A DNA stretch of 64,000 bases from JAAFIP01 sp963775085 (GTDB lineage Bacteria > Pseudomonadota > Gammaproteobacteria > Burkholderiales > Burkholderiaceae_C): the NCBI GenBank assembly GCA_963775085.1, contig CAVZHO010000005.1, positions 302,008-366,007 of the forward strand, read 5' to 3'. The translations under genes and the position numbers were made by a program. This document shows, piece after piece, positions 7,403 to 15,415 of the stretch (positions within the stretch are counted from its first letter, which is position 1; the number at the start of each line of letters is the position of its first letter). The notes below the pieces were generated by a model. The model was given only the letters and a program-made list of their open reading frames with translations. It ran no database searches and was not told the origin of the DNA.

Positions 7403-8170
7403 CTACCTCAACACGCCCAAATCACTCAGGGCTCGGTCAGAAGGTAAAAAACTTACTGAAAAGCTGTATATGCCCATCAACGCCACTATTTGCAGTAAAA
7501 GGCCACAAAACAAATACAGGGTGGGCATAAATAAAATGCTCCCCATTTGTAAAATCCAGGCCACGGAGGCCGCTTGCAAGGGGACAAATAAAGCAACAAA
7601 CAGCAATGCGGTAACGGTTGCGCCATATTTAACCCACCAGGGCAAATAAAACAGGTGCAAGATCATCGCAAACAAGATCGGAACCAGCAGCATCAAACCC
7701 GCCGATTGGCGAAAAATATCCGTTAAAAAATGAGCTGCTGTAGTTGGTAACGAATCCGCCCAGACATAGAAAAACACCAACGACGATAGCTGCACCAATA
7801 CCAACAAGCGCAACAGATAAATCAACGGCAACCGATTCGGAGACAGCCGCCGGCTACAGCCCCATAGCAACGCGCACACCAACGCCGTAGCCCACCAAAT
7901 AGCAGCACTTGGCAACAGGGTGGGGGTTGTCACCACAAAATGGGGAATCCATTCAAACTCCAAGGCCGTCACTTCTGCGTAGCCGATCAAGCCAGTCTTG
8001 CGCATCCAAAAATTCAGCTGCATCACCCATAGTTTTGAAATATCTTTCAGCAGCCACCACACCAAGGCCGTAATCACCAACGTAAGCAGCACATCGAGCA
8101 CGACCATCGGCCACGCCACACGGTGTCGACGTACGGAGCGGTGCGGCAAGGGTGGAAAATCCAGGTCCAT
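7403..8170 (-). CDS. Polytopic membrane protein of the exopolysaccharide operon
   Basis: 255 residues with about six hydrophobic helices (near residues 22-42, 85-103, 117-137, 155-172, 180-200 and 208-236), preceded by a basic cytoplasmic N-terminus (HRSVRRHRVAW). No catalytic motif is evident. It is the last gene of the minus-strand operon, starting 11 bp after the YaiO-like stop, so it is likely an accessory membrane component of polymer synthesis or export. I do not recognise a family; an acyl-transfer or scaffold role is possible but unsupported. Confidence 0.7.
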   Translation of the reverse strand: MDLDFPPLPHRSVRRHRVAWPMVVLDVLLTLVITALVWWLLKDISKLWVMQLNFWMRKTGLIGYAEVTALEFEWIPHFVVTTPTLLPSAAIWWATALVCALLWGCSRRLSPNRLPLIYLLRLLVLVQLSSLVFFYVWADSLPTTAAHFLTDIFRQSAGLMLLVPILFAMILHLFYLPWWVKYGATVTALLFVALFVPLQAASVAWILQMGSILFMPTLYLFCGLLLQIVALMGIYSFSVSFLPSDRALSDLGVLR

Positions 8171-8181
8171 TGGGAGTGCGA

Positions 8182-8982
8182 CTAAAAGTCGTAGAACCAG
8201 GAAACGGCAATCGCGTTGCGGTCATAAAAGGGATTGGCGTAGCGCTCTAATTGCAGCTCGTGACCCATCTGGGACGACCACCACTGCCGCCACGTCAAGG
8301 CGGCAACGTTGGATTTGAAATCCGTCGCAGCAACATTGGCGCCCTGTGGCAAATAGCCTTCATGCCCGGTGTCAAAGCGTGCAGTCAAATAGTATTTTTT
8401 GTTTTCACCGTATGTGGCCGTCAGATAAGCACGATAGGTTCCAACATTGCCAGGCATGCTGGTATTGTGTGTAACACCAATCTGCGCAACGAGTGGAGCA
8501 ACAAAATAATAACTAGACGATATTTGCCAGGCCCGGTCACGGTATTTTTCATCGCCCGACCTGGACGCCGTATATTGCAGACCAGTCACCCATTGCTTTC
8601 GCTCTAACCACTTTCTGTATAACGCAATATCAACACGGTTCTTCGGCAAAAATCCAGCCCCAGAGCCCACCCCAAAACCGACTGAACCATACATGCTTGA
8701 ACTCAGATCACGCGTCAAAGACAGCGACAGCGCTTGACCCGATTCTCCAAAATGCTTCTGCTTGCTCACCTCCCAGTTCACAACGCCCTGCTCCTCTCCC
8801 AGCCTCACATTGCCGCGCACAAACGCATCACGCCATGCAGGGTAGTTACCAGACAAACCGGCGTGACCGAACCCCAGTTGCACACTGCCCACTTGGGGCT
8901 TTTCGGGCGTTTGCCCATGGCTATGGGTAGCCACAAAAAAAGTGGCGACTTGAACAACGAAGATAGTCCCTCTGTATGTCAT
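8182..8982 (-). CDS. YaiO-family outer-membrane beta-barrel
   Basis: 266 residues with an N-terminal signal (hydrophobic residues 5-19, then SHGQTPEK). The rest is a regular series of amphipathic strands (VQLGFGHAGLSGNYPAW, YGSVGFGVGSGAGF, YYLTARFDTGHEGY) and the last residue is Phe after AVSWFYDF, the standard signal for outer-membrane assembly. This matches the YaiO barrel family. In E. coli, yaiO sits near a membrane GT2 gene (yaiP) and a deacetylase gene (yaiS), the same functional set as here. It overlaps the wecB stop by 4 bp (ATGA). Probable role: the outer-membrane exit pore for the polysaccharide. Confidence 0.82.
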   Translation of the reverse strand: MTYRGTIFVVQVATFFVATHSHGQTPEKPQVGSVQLGFGHAGLSGNYPAWRDAFVRGNVRLGEEQGVVNWEVSKQKHFGESGQALSLSLTRDLSSSMYGSVGFGVGSGAGFLPKNRVDIALYRKWLERKQWVTGLQYTASRSGDEKYRDRAWQISSSYYFVAPLVAQIGVTHNTSMPGNVGTYRAYLTATYGENKKYYLTARFDTGHEGYLPQGANVAATDFKSNVAALTWRQWWSSQMGHELQLERYANPFYDRNAIAVSWFYDF

Positions 8983-10142
8983 GCGGTGGCCTCGGCTACG
9001 GGTGGATTGACTAACGCGGATGCTAGATACTGCGCTATTTTCTGCCCAGCGGTACCATCACCAAATGGATTGACAAAACTGGCCGTGACGGCAGCGGCTT
9101 GTTGTTGGAGTGCTTGCTGGACCATCAGCACAATCGCATGGGTTTGCGTGCCCACCAACTGCCCCAAACCACAGTCCAACACTTCGGGTCGTTCCGTCAC
9201 ATTGCGCAGGATCAGCACCGGTTTGCGCAAAGCCACCGCCTCCTCCTGGATGCCGCCAGAGTCCGTCAAAAGCACACTGCACACGCGCATGAGGTCAATC
9301 AGTTCTGGATAATGCAAGGGTTGGGTCAAAAGCCAACGCGACCTCACCGAATCCTGCGCCGCCGCATGGGCCTGCGTCACGACATCCTTGACCAAGGGGT
9401 TGAGGTGCACGGGCCATACTATGGCCAATTGCGGATCATCGCGCAGCAGTTGCACCACTGCTTTGATAATGTCCAGCATTGGCGCGCCCCAATTTTCCCT
9501 CCGGTGCGCTGTCACCAGCATCAGGCGTTGACAGCCACTGGTTGAAAACCACCGTCTTGCAGCGTTTTGCTGGCCATTTTCCAGCTCCATCGCGTGCAAA
9601 CGGTGCGCGGCCCACAGCGCAGCATCCACCACCGTATTGCCCACGCGAACCACCTGGTGCGTTGTACCTTCGCGCGCAAGGCTTTGCACAGCACCTACCG
9701 TAGGAGCAAAATGCCAAGTGGCCATCCGGCCAATCAGCTGGCGATTCATCTCTTCGGGAAAGGGCTCCTCTTTGCTGCCCGAGCGCAAGCCGGCTTCAAC
9801 ATGCCCCACCGGTACGCGGCGATAGAAAGCGGCCAAAGCTCCCATCGCCGCACTGGTTGTATCACCATGCACCAACATGGCCAACGGCTGCACCTGCTGC
9901 GTCACCAGGTCAATTTCCGTTAACAACTCCGCAGACAGACCGGCCAAGGTAGGCGATGTACGCGCAAGTTTAATAATGTGATCGGGCTGAAAGCCAAAAA
10001 ACCCGTACAAAGGCCAAGCCATGTCTTCATGTTGCCCTGTATGCATGACATACGGATCCAGTCCATGTGCGACGAGCGCCTTCACCACCGGAGCCATCTT
10101 GATAATCTCGGGTCGCGTACCCATACAAACCAGAATAGTCAT
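8979..10142 (-). CDS. wecB: UDP-N-acetylglucosamine 2-epimerase, non-hydrolysing
   Basis: 387 residues from ATG 10142, chosen because an AAGGAGG site lies just upstream and the start overlaps the preceding stop (ATGA); the longer frame to 10199 runs into the upstream gene. Signatures: CMGTRPEIIKMAPVVKAL, VHGDTTSA, VGHVEAGLRSG, VTAHRRENWG, LTDSGGIQEEA and RNVTERPE. The enzyme interconverts UDP-GlcNAc and UDP-ManNAc in the cytoplasm. Its position inside the operon implies that the polymer contains ManNAc or a ManNAc-derived sugar, which the two deacetylases could then modify. Confidence 0.92.
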   Translation of the reverse strand: MTILVCMGTRPEIIKMAPVVKALVAHGLDPYVMHTGQHEDMAWPLYGFFGFQPDHIIKLARTSPTLAGLSAELLTEIDLVTQQVQPLAMLVHGDTTSAAMGALAAFYRRVPVGHVEAGLRSGSKEEPFPEEMNRQLIGRMATWHFAPTVGAVQSLAREGTTHQVVRVGNTVVDAALWAAHRLHAMELENGQQNAARRWFSTSGCQRLMLVTAHRRENWGAPMLDIIKAVVQLLRDDPQLAIVWPVHLNPLVKDVVTQAHAAAQDSVRSRWLLTQPLHYPELIDLMRVCSVLLTDSGGIQEEAVALRKPVLILRNVTERPEVLDCGLGQLVGTQTHAIVLMVQQALQQQAAAVTASFVNPFGDGTAGQKIAQYLASALVNPPVAEATA

Positions 10143-12007
10143 TGCACCTCCTTGATATCCAATCGTAGTATTTTTCCAGACCGCGCCACCACGATCCATT
10201 CATCGCCCTGTTGCTCAACATCTGCATCACCCAGTACGACTGTGGGCTGTTCAAAACGCTGTATGGGTATACGCCAGGCCAAATCCTTCAAATCTTGCGC
10301 ATGCCTGGCTACCAGCTGCCAGCCCTTATCCGTCCGATCCATTTGCCAACGGGTTTGCTCACGCTTATTCATAAACTCTGCGGCCTGCGTCAGGGTCAAC
10401 CATCCACATTGCGCCGCTTTGCGACAAGCGCCCATTCGATCAATGAAACCAGCCACCGCATTCGGATACAGCATCGCACCCGGCGGGTGAAAATAAATCA
10501 GGCGTACCGCACGTGCCTCTTGCACATAGCGTGCAACCTCCTGCAACCAGTTATCAAAGGTGGTTTGCGGTACCCGCTGAAAAAATGCATCCTCAGCGGT
10601 AGCTACTTTGCCCAAAGTGAGCACCGGAAAGGTCCACAACTTGCTGATGCGCCGCTCCCCCATCCACAGCCTGGTAGGCCCCATGCCGATGTTGCCCGTA
10701 AGGTACGTGGCAATCACGCCTTTGTTTTCCAGCCAAGTATGGGCCCACAAGGGTTGGTTGCCCATGGGAGCCGAATACTCTCGGGGTACGGCACCCAATA
10801 AATGGGTTATCACCTCATGGTTCTTTTCAAGTAGCGGAACCATGTCATTGGCGTTGTTCTCATTGGCATGCAGGCCAAAATAATTGTGGATCCATCCTCC
10901 ATGGCTGGCAATCGCATGGCCTCGTTTTTGCAAGCGCAATAACAAGCTCTGTAGTTCAGCATTTTTCTCAAGATCCAGGCCGCCCGCATCACCTGGCATG
11001 TTGACATCCGGCCCGGCCGTGATATGGAAAGAAAAAGGACCCTCCTGTTGAAACAGCCCCAGATCATTCAACCGTATCAAAGACGGGATGGCGGGCTTGG
11101 CATCAATGTGCCAGTTCAGTACCACCGCACCGCGCCCACGTGGCGCCTCACTCAACTGGGGATGCAGAAGCTCTTTCTTGGCAAAATAGCGCAAAAAACC
11201 ATGCAGGAAAATACTGTCCGTGCGCTGCTTTAAATAAGTCAGTGGGATATTGACAAAAAGCGTCTCGCCCTTGCCCACACGGTGGTGGCTGACCAAAATA
11301 GAACCAACATCATTGCGCAGCAGCACCGCACCGTTAGGTTCACCCTTCGTGGTCAAACTGGCAAAGCGCTGCAGGCCCTCTCCATACCCGGCCACTTGCA
11401 CCGACGCCACATCACGGTCTTCGTCAAAAATCCGCTCGCCTGACTGCGGCGAAATCGCCCGCGAAATATACCGACCCGGGGGCATACCAATGCTCTCAAA
11501 AAACCGCCCCCCTCCCACAATAACTCCCAGTTGCGACATCTTCTCACGCAAGCTGTCGTACATCGCATAATCAAAACCTACCAACTGCGTCAACTCGATT
11601 TTTTCAGTCGGGTACAACCCCCCCTGATTTAGGGTGCCTGCATCGTAGACCACCATCAATTTGCCCCCACCGTCCACAAACTGGCGCAAAGCAATCATCA
11701 ACCCCGGCATCATCTTGCGATGAAAGGTGTCAGGCAATATCACGCCCTCCCAGGTCTGCGCGTGGCGCGTCAGACTCTGGATCCATTGGCTATTGTGCAG
11801 CGGCTGAAGTTGGATGCCCTCTTCCTGGGCCGCATCTGTCCACATCTGCACATAGTGGCTGTCCATCGGCACATCATCGGGCACCAACAACGCAACGGCC
11901 ATCGAGACCGGTCGTGTGCCGCGCCACACATCAAAATACGCAAAAACCGTCAAGCTCAGCACGAGTAGCGCTATCAGGAGTATTTTTATACTGCGTTGGT
12001 ATTTCAT
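10139..12007 (-). CDS. Membrane-anchored NodB-like polysaccharide deacetylase (paralogue 2)
   Basis: 622 residues from ATG 12007, which overlaps the upstream stop by 4 bp. One N-terminal helix (residues 7-24) anchors or exports it. The first half (MAVALLVPDDVPM... to about residue 280) is a Rossmann-like, glutamine-amidotransferase-like module. The second half is a deacetylase barrel: metal Asp in VLNWHIDAK, paired His in ASHGGWIHNYFG, then EYSAPMGNQPLW and YFHPPGA. It is a clear paralogue of the 714-residue protein encoded first in the operon. Expected role: periplasmic removal of N-acetyl groups from the nascent polymer. The motif set differs from the standard TFDD form of NodB. Confidence 0.8.
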   Translation of the reverse strand: MKYQRSIKILLIALLVLSLTVFAYFDVWRGTRPVSMAVALLVPDDVPMDSHYVQMWTDAAQEEGIQLQPLHNSQWIQSLTRHAQTWEGVILPDTFHRKMMPGLMIALRQFVDGGGKLMVVYDAGTLNQGGLYPTEKIELTQLVGFDYAMYDSLREKMSQLGVIVGGGRFFESIGMPPGRYISRAISPQSGERIFDEDRDVASVQVAGYGEGLQRFASLTTKGEPNGAVLLRNDVGSILVSHHRVGKGETLFVNIPLTYLKQRTDSIFLHGFLRYFAKKELLHPQLSEAPRGRGAVVLNWHIDAKPAIPSLIRLNDLGLFQQEGPFSFHITAGPDVNMPGDAGGLDLEKNAELQSLLLRLQKRGHAIASHGGWIHNYFGLHANENNANDMVPLLEKNHEVITHLLGAVPREYSAPMGNQPLWAHTWLENKGVIATYLTGNIGMGPTRLWMGERRISKLWTFPVLTLGKVATAEDAFFQRVPQTTFDNWLQEVARYVQEARAVRLIYFHPPGAMLYPNAVAGFIDRMGACRKAAQCGWLTLTQAAEFMNKREQTRWQMDRTDKGWQLVARHAQDLKDLAWRIPIQRFEQPTVVLGDADVEQQGDEWIVVARSGKILRLDIKEVQ

Positions 12008-12987
12008 TTTTTTCCCAATACCGCAACGCACGATTGCGCTACCGGTTCTACACCCAACGTTGCCAACCCCACATCCACTGCTTCGTCAATCACGGTCCAT
12101 CCACGGCTTCGGTTATGCGCATCCTGTTGAAAGCGCCAGCAACGAATCCAATGCTGATCATTCATGCTTCTTGCGCTCCATGCCACCAAACCCCAGGCAA
12201 ATTCATCATGTAGCCGGGTAAGCCATCCAACACCCCAATGTTTGATCCACACCTGCATTTCTCTGTCCGTGGTGGCGGCATTGACCAAACCCGTATGCCA
12301 ACGGTAGGTAGGGGCTAGTGCCGAAGGATAAAAATCAAACCTGTCATAGGCAATATTGGCGGGCATCCAGGTCGATGACACATAGAAATGCTTTTGAATA
12401 GCCAATTTCAGGTTCTGCGCTTGTTCGGTTTGCCCAGTCCCTACCAAGCCTGCGTACACTTCGGTGTTATCCATTAGAAACTCGATCGGCTGGTCAACCA
12501 ACGCACGGTAGGTACCGCGTGGCGTTCGCAAGCTCTGCAACAGCCCCAGTGCTCTGCGCGTCCCCGCCTTCAGGCCGACGACTGGCTCCGCGTTCCCATC
12601 GATCATCGGTTGCGTACGGTTTTTTTGCTTTTCTGCAGCAACATACAGCGCACTTAAATGCAAAAAGGTCGCGACCGAGGAATCATCGGCATCGGCCCGT
12701 TGACACGCCCTCCACGCACCGGCCTGACTGCAAAACCGGTCAAACCCACCATCAGCGCGTTGACGCGGAACCAACCATGCAAGCCACTGCCGGGTACGCT
12801 CGCGCGCATCCATGCCCGCCTCCCAGGCAATGATCAAGGCCTTATTGGCAAAGTAGGGGTCGACAGAATCACCATTGGGTACGACGGATATGGCACCGTC
12901 TGGACGGGTAAATCTTTCGAGCAAAGCCTGCGCTGGCGACGCCGCGCCCAACGCCAAAGCCAGAACCCAAAGCGAGCTTGTTTTCAT
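12004..12987 (-). CDS. Secreted all-helical (alpha/alpha-toroid) hydrolase-like protein
   Basis: 327 residues from ATG 12987; the frame is open to 13152 but the ATG begins a clean signal peptide (MKTSSLWVLALALGAASPAQA). The mature part is mostly amphipathic helices with aromatic and acidic repeats (YFANKALIIAWEAGMDA, WLVPRQRADGGFDRF, DADDSSVATFLHLSAL, EFLMDNTEVYAGLV), the look of an (alpha/alpha)6 toroid such as GH8/GH88-type glycosidases. DADDSS could supply catalytic acids. Other synthase-dependent systems carry a periplasmic glycosidase (BcsZ, PelA, PgaB), and this may be the equivalent. The family is not certain. Confidence 0.65.
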   Translation of the reverse strand: MKTSSLWVLALALGAASPAQALLERFTRPDGAISVVPNGDSVDPYFANKALIIAWEAGMDARERTRQWLAWLVPRQRADGGFDRFCSQAGAWRACQRADADDSSVATFLHLSALYVAAEKQKNRTQPMIDGNAEPVVGLKAGTRRALGLLQSLRTPRGTYRALVDQPIEFLMDNTEVYAGLVGTGQTEQAQNLKLAIQKHFYVSSTWMPANIAYDRFDFYPSALAPTYRWHTGLVNAATTDREMQVWIKHWGVGWLTRLHDEFAWGLVAWSARSMNDQHWIRCWRFQQDAHNRSRGWTVIDEAVDVGLATLGVEPVAQSCVAVLGKK

Positions 12988-12994
12988 GACAGCA

Positions 12995-13870
12995 TCACCC
13001 GCCGGATATTGACAGACCAGACTTGTACGCCTGGATGCTACCGTGCACACAGGCACCCACATGCGCCACGATGCAGGGCGCGCTGACACTGCAAAGCTGG
13101 TCGCTGCAGCCCACGATACTCCCCGCATGCAACTGCACATCGCGGCCCGCACTTACCACGCCCAACACCCGCGCCTTCGGCCAAAGCGTCACACCACCTT
13201 CAGAAAACACACTGCCATGGACACAGCTGTCAACCCCCAAATCCACATTTCCATAGGCCTTGATATGGCCCAACACCTGCACAGCAGGCAGCAAAACAAC
13301 ATCTCCCGTTACCACGTAGTCCCCTTCAATCGGCGAATCAACAGGTGGTTGCCAGTTTCCTTCTATGCGTATAAATTTTGTTGGTTGCCCACGGTCGCCC
13401 GGCTGCACAAAAGGCATCTGTGGTGGGGTACCTGTAAGGGCGTCGTGGCTGTTGGCTACAAAGCGTATCGTCGGTGCGTCGAGCCAGTGAAACTGCACCT
13501 CGGGCTCAACCATGATCGCCGCATGGGCCGAGGCCAATTCCACTGCATGGGCACCTGCCTGTAAAAAAATCTGGTTCGCCCGTGCTGAGTGCACACTTGC
13601 ATTGGCTCTTATGCTCAAACGCCCGGTGCAATCCACTGCATCCACATGCTTGTCTGCCGGGATTTCCACATCGCCCTGCACCTGCGCCTTGCCCAACACG
13701 GACAGCACATGCCGCACCGCATAATCTGCCGAGCCATCATTGTGTGGGTCGATCGGCAATGCCATCAGATTTTTGTTGTCAAGCTCCCTGAAGGCTGGCC
13801 AAAGCGGAACCATAAACACAACAAAACAAAGCGAAAACAGCAGTAACGTCCAAGCCAACGTCATCATCAT
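12995..13870 (-). CDS. Membrane-anchored bactofilin-like (polymer-forming) protein
   Basis: 291 residues from the first of three consecutive ATG codons at 13870. A single helix (residues 3-22) is followed by a long extracytoplasmic region. From about residue 185 the sequence has the short turn-rich repeats of a right-handed beta-helix (IEGDYVVTGDVVLLPAVQVL, GHIKAYGNVDLGVDS, VHGSVFSEGGVTLWPKARVL, GVVSAGRDVQLHAGS), as in bactofilins. An earlier copy (VQGDVEIPADKHVDAVDC) suggests two such blocks. Bactofilins are normally cytoplasmic scaffolds; here the single N-terminal anchor and the cysteines suggest a periplasmic fibre or scaffold. The gene lies 14 bp after the synthase. Confidence 0.75.
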   Translation of the reverse strand: MMMTLAWTLLLFSLCFVVFMVPLWPAFRELDNKNLMALPIDPHNDGSADYAVRHVLSVLGKAQVQGDVEIPADKHVDAVDCTGRLSIRANASVHSARANQIFLQAGAHAVELASAHAAIMVEPEVQFHWLDAPTIRFVANSHDALTGTPPQMPFVQPGDRGQPTKFIRIEGNWQPPVDSPIEGDYVVTGDVVLLPAVQVLGHIKAYGNVDLGVDSCVHGSVFSEGGVTLWPKARVLGVVSAGRDVQLHAGSIVGCSDQLCSVSAPCIVAHVGACVHGSIQAYKSGLSISGG

Positions 13871-13884
13871 GTGGCCCTGGCAAC

Positions 13885-15330
13885 TCAAGTCGCCACTGGC
13901 GGCGTGATGGCAGCTGGCACGGACGGCTTCAGCCGATACCGTGCCGTTTTGTCCCACCGCAGCTGGCGTTTAAGCAAGGGATCCAGGATCGCCACATCCA
14001 GCGTCGCCTTGCTGATCGACACCATGCTGACCAGGAATCCGGTAATTGCCAACGGCAGCAACCGTACACCACGGCGCTGGCCATCCAGCGTAGCCGCCGC
14101 AGCAATTTGGTAGAACGCCGCAAAGTTGCCAAACGAGGCGTAAGTCAGCATCAACATCAACGCCACAGCACCGTTGAGCGCCACACCATAATTTCCATAA
14201 AACAACAGCAAGGCGCTTACCCAACCCATCATGAGCAAGATCGGCATCGCGTAGATAGCCAGCAAAGCAAAGCCATCAAATTTCTCCATCGGCCGCAGGG
14301 CCTTGTGCAACCATAGCGCCCTTGTATGGCGGTACAGCGCCTGGTTGTGTCCTTTCGCCCAGCGCCCAATCTGCCGCGCCCGCACTGGCCAGTGCTCAGG
14401 CACCTCCTCGTAGCACTCGGCCTTATTGAGGTAAATGGTTTTCCAGCCCTGTAGCAGCAGCCGAAAAGTGATGTCCGTGTCCTCGGCCAACACATCATCG
14501 TGCCAGCCACCCGCATTCTCCAGGGCCGTCAGGCGCAATCCGCCCACCGTGCCGCCATACTGCGGCACCGAGCCAATATTGGAGCGCGCCTGCTGGTCCA
14601 CCTGGTACCCGCCGGCACGCTCCAGATCCAGCAGACGTGTAAGCAAATTGCTGCTGGCGTTTTGCGGCACCACACGCCCCATCACCGCCCCGACTTCCGG
14701 GTCCTGAAAAGGTGCCGCCAGCTGCTTGATCAGCCCGCGCGAGGGCAGGTAATCAGCATCAAACACCAATACAACATCTGCCCATTGCGCCGCCTGTAGC
14801 CATGCCGTGGCGTCTTTCAGTGCCGCTGCTTTGCCTGGCTTGCCGGTTTTACGGTGAAAGGCCTGAATGCGATCCGGATACTGCGCCACGACCTTCTCAA
14901 TTTCGGCATAGGTAGTGTCGGTTGAGCGATCATTCACCGGCACGATCTTGAGGCGATCGGCCGGATAGTCGGCAAGCACCAAGGCACGCAGCGCATCGGC
15001 CACCACCGCCTCTTCGTTATGCGCTGCGACAAACACCACCACCCGTGGCCAGGGTGCATGCACAATATGCGAGTGGATATGCTGCTGCTGGCCATACAGG
15101 CGCTGCCAGGTAAAGGCATAGTGGCGCACCGAATAAAACGCCAGCATGGCCACCACCGCCAGCAAAAAAGCCTGCACCGGCATCCACCATGAAAGCATCG
15201 CCGGGCCATAACCTGCATCGGTTACGGCACTACTGGTAGTTACGCTCAGGCACAGGCCAACCACCGCCAACCACTTGCCTGCTGGATACGCGCGGAGCTT
15301 ATGTGTGTTTGTGTTGTTAAGTAAAGCCAC
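13885..15330 (-). CDS. Processive membrane glycosyltransferase family 2 (exopolysaccharide synthase)
   Basis: 481 residues. Two N-terminal helices (about 18-35 and 46-66), a cytoplasmic GT2 domain and three to four C-terminal helices (350-445). The catalytic set of processive synthases is complete: VVFVAAHNEEAVV, VNDRSTD, the DXD motif VLVFDADYL, the acceptor motif LAEDTDITF, and QIGRWAKGH (QxxRW). This is the layout of PgaC, BcsA and hyaluronan synthase, using UDP-sugars at the inner membrane and extruding the chain. No PilZ domain is seen, so direct c-di-GMP control is not evident. It is the second gene of the operon. Confidence 0.9.
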   Translation of the reverse strand: MALLNNTNTHKLRAYPAGKWLAVVGLCLSVTTSSAVTDAGYGPAMLSWWMPVQAFLLAVVAMLAFYSVRHYAFTWQRLYGQQQHIHSHIVHAPWPRVVVFVAAHNEEAVVADALRALVLADYPADRLKIVPVNDRSTDTTYAEIEKVVAQYPDRIQAFHRKTGKPGKAAALKDATAWLQAAQWADVVLVFDADYLPSRGLIKQLAAPFQDPEVGAVMGRVVPQNASSNLLTRLLDLERAGGYQVDQQARSNIGSVPQYGGTVGGLRLTALENAGGWHDDVLAEDTDITFRLLLQGWKTIYLNKAECYEEVPEHWPVRARQIGRWAKGHNQALYRHTRALWLHKALRPMEKFDGFALLAIYAMPILLMMGWVSALLLFYGNYGVALNGAVALMLMLTYASFGNFAAFYQIAAAATLDGQRRGVRLLPLAITGFLVSMVSISKATLDVAILDPLLKRQLRWDKTARYRLKPSVPAAITPPVAT

Positions 15331-15415
15331 CTTTCACCCTCCTTTTTTTTATTTCACCACCCGCCGACTAGCGCGGCCCAACACATATATTTTCGGAATC
15401 TCCGCATCACGCTTA

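Noticed and set aside
13885..15330. Reading the glycosyltransferase as cellulose synthase BcsA
   Set aside because: No PilZ domain, shorter length and no bcsB/bcsC partners; the deacetylases and WecB fit an amino-sugar polymer better.
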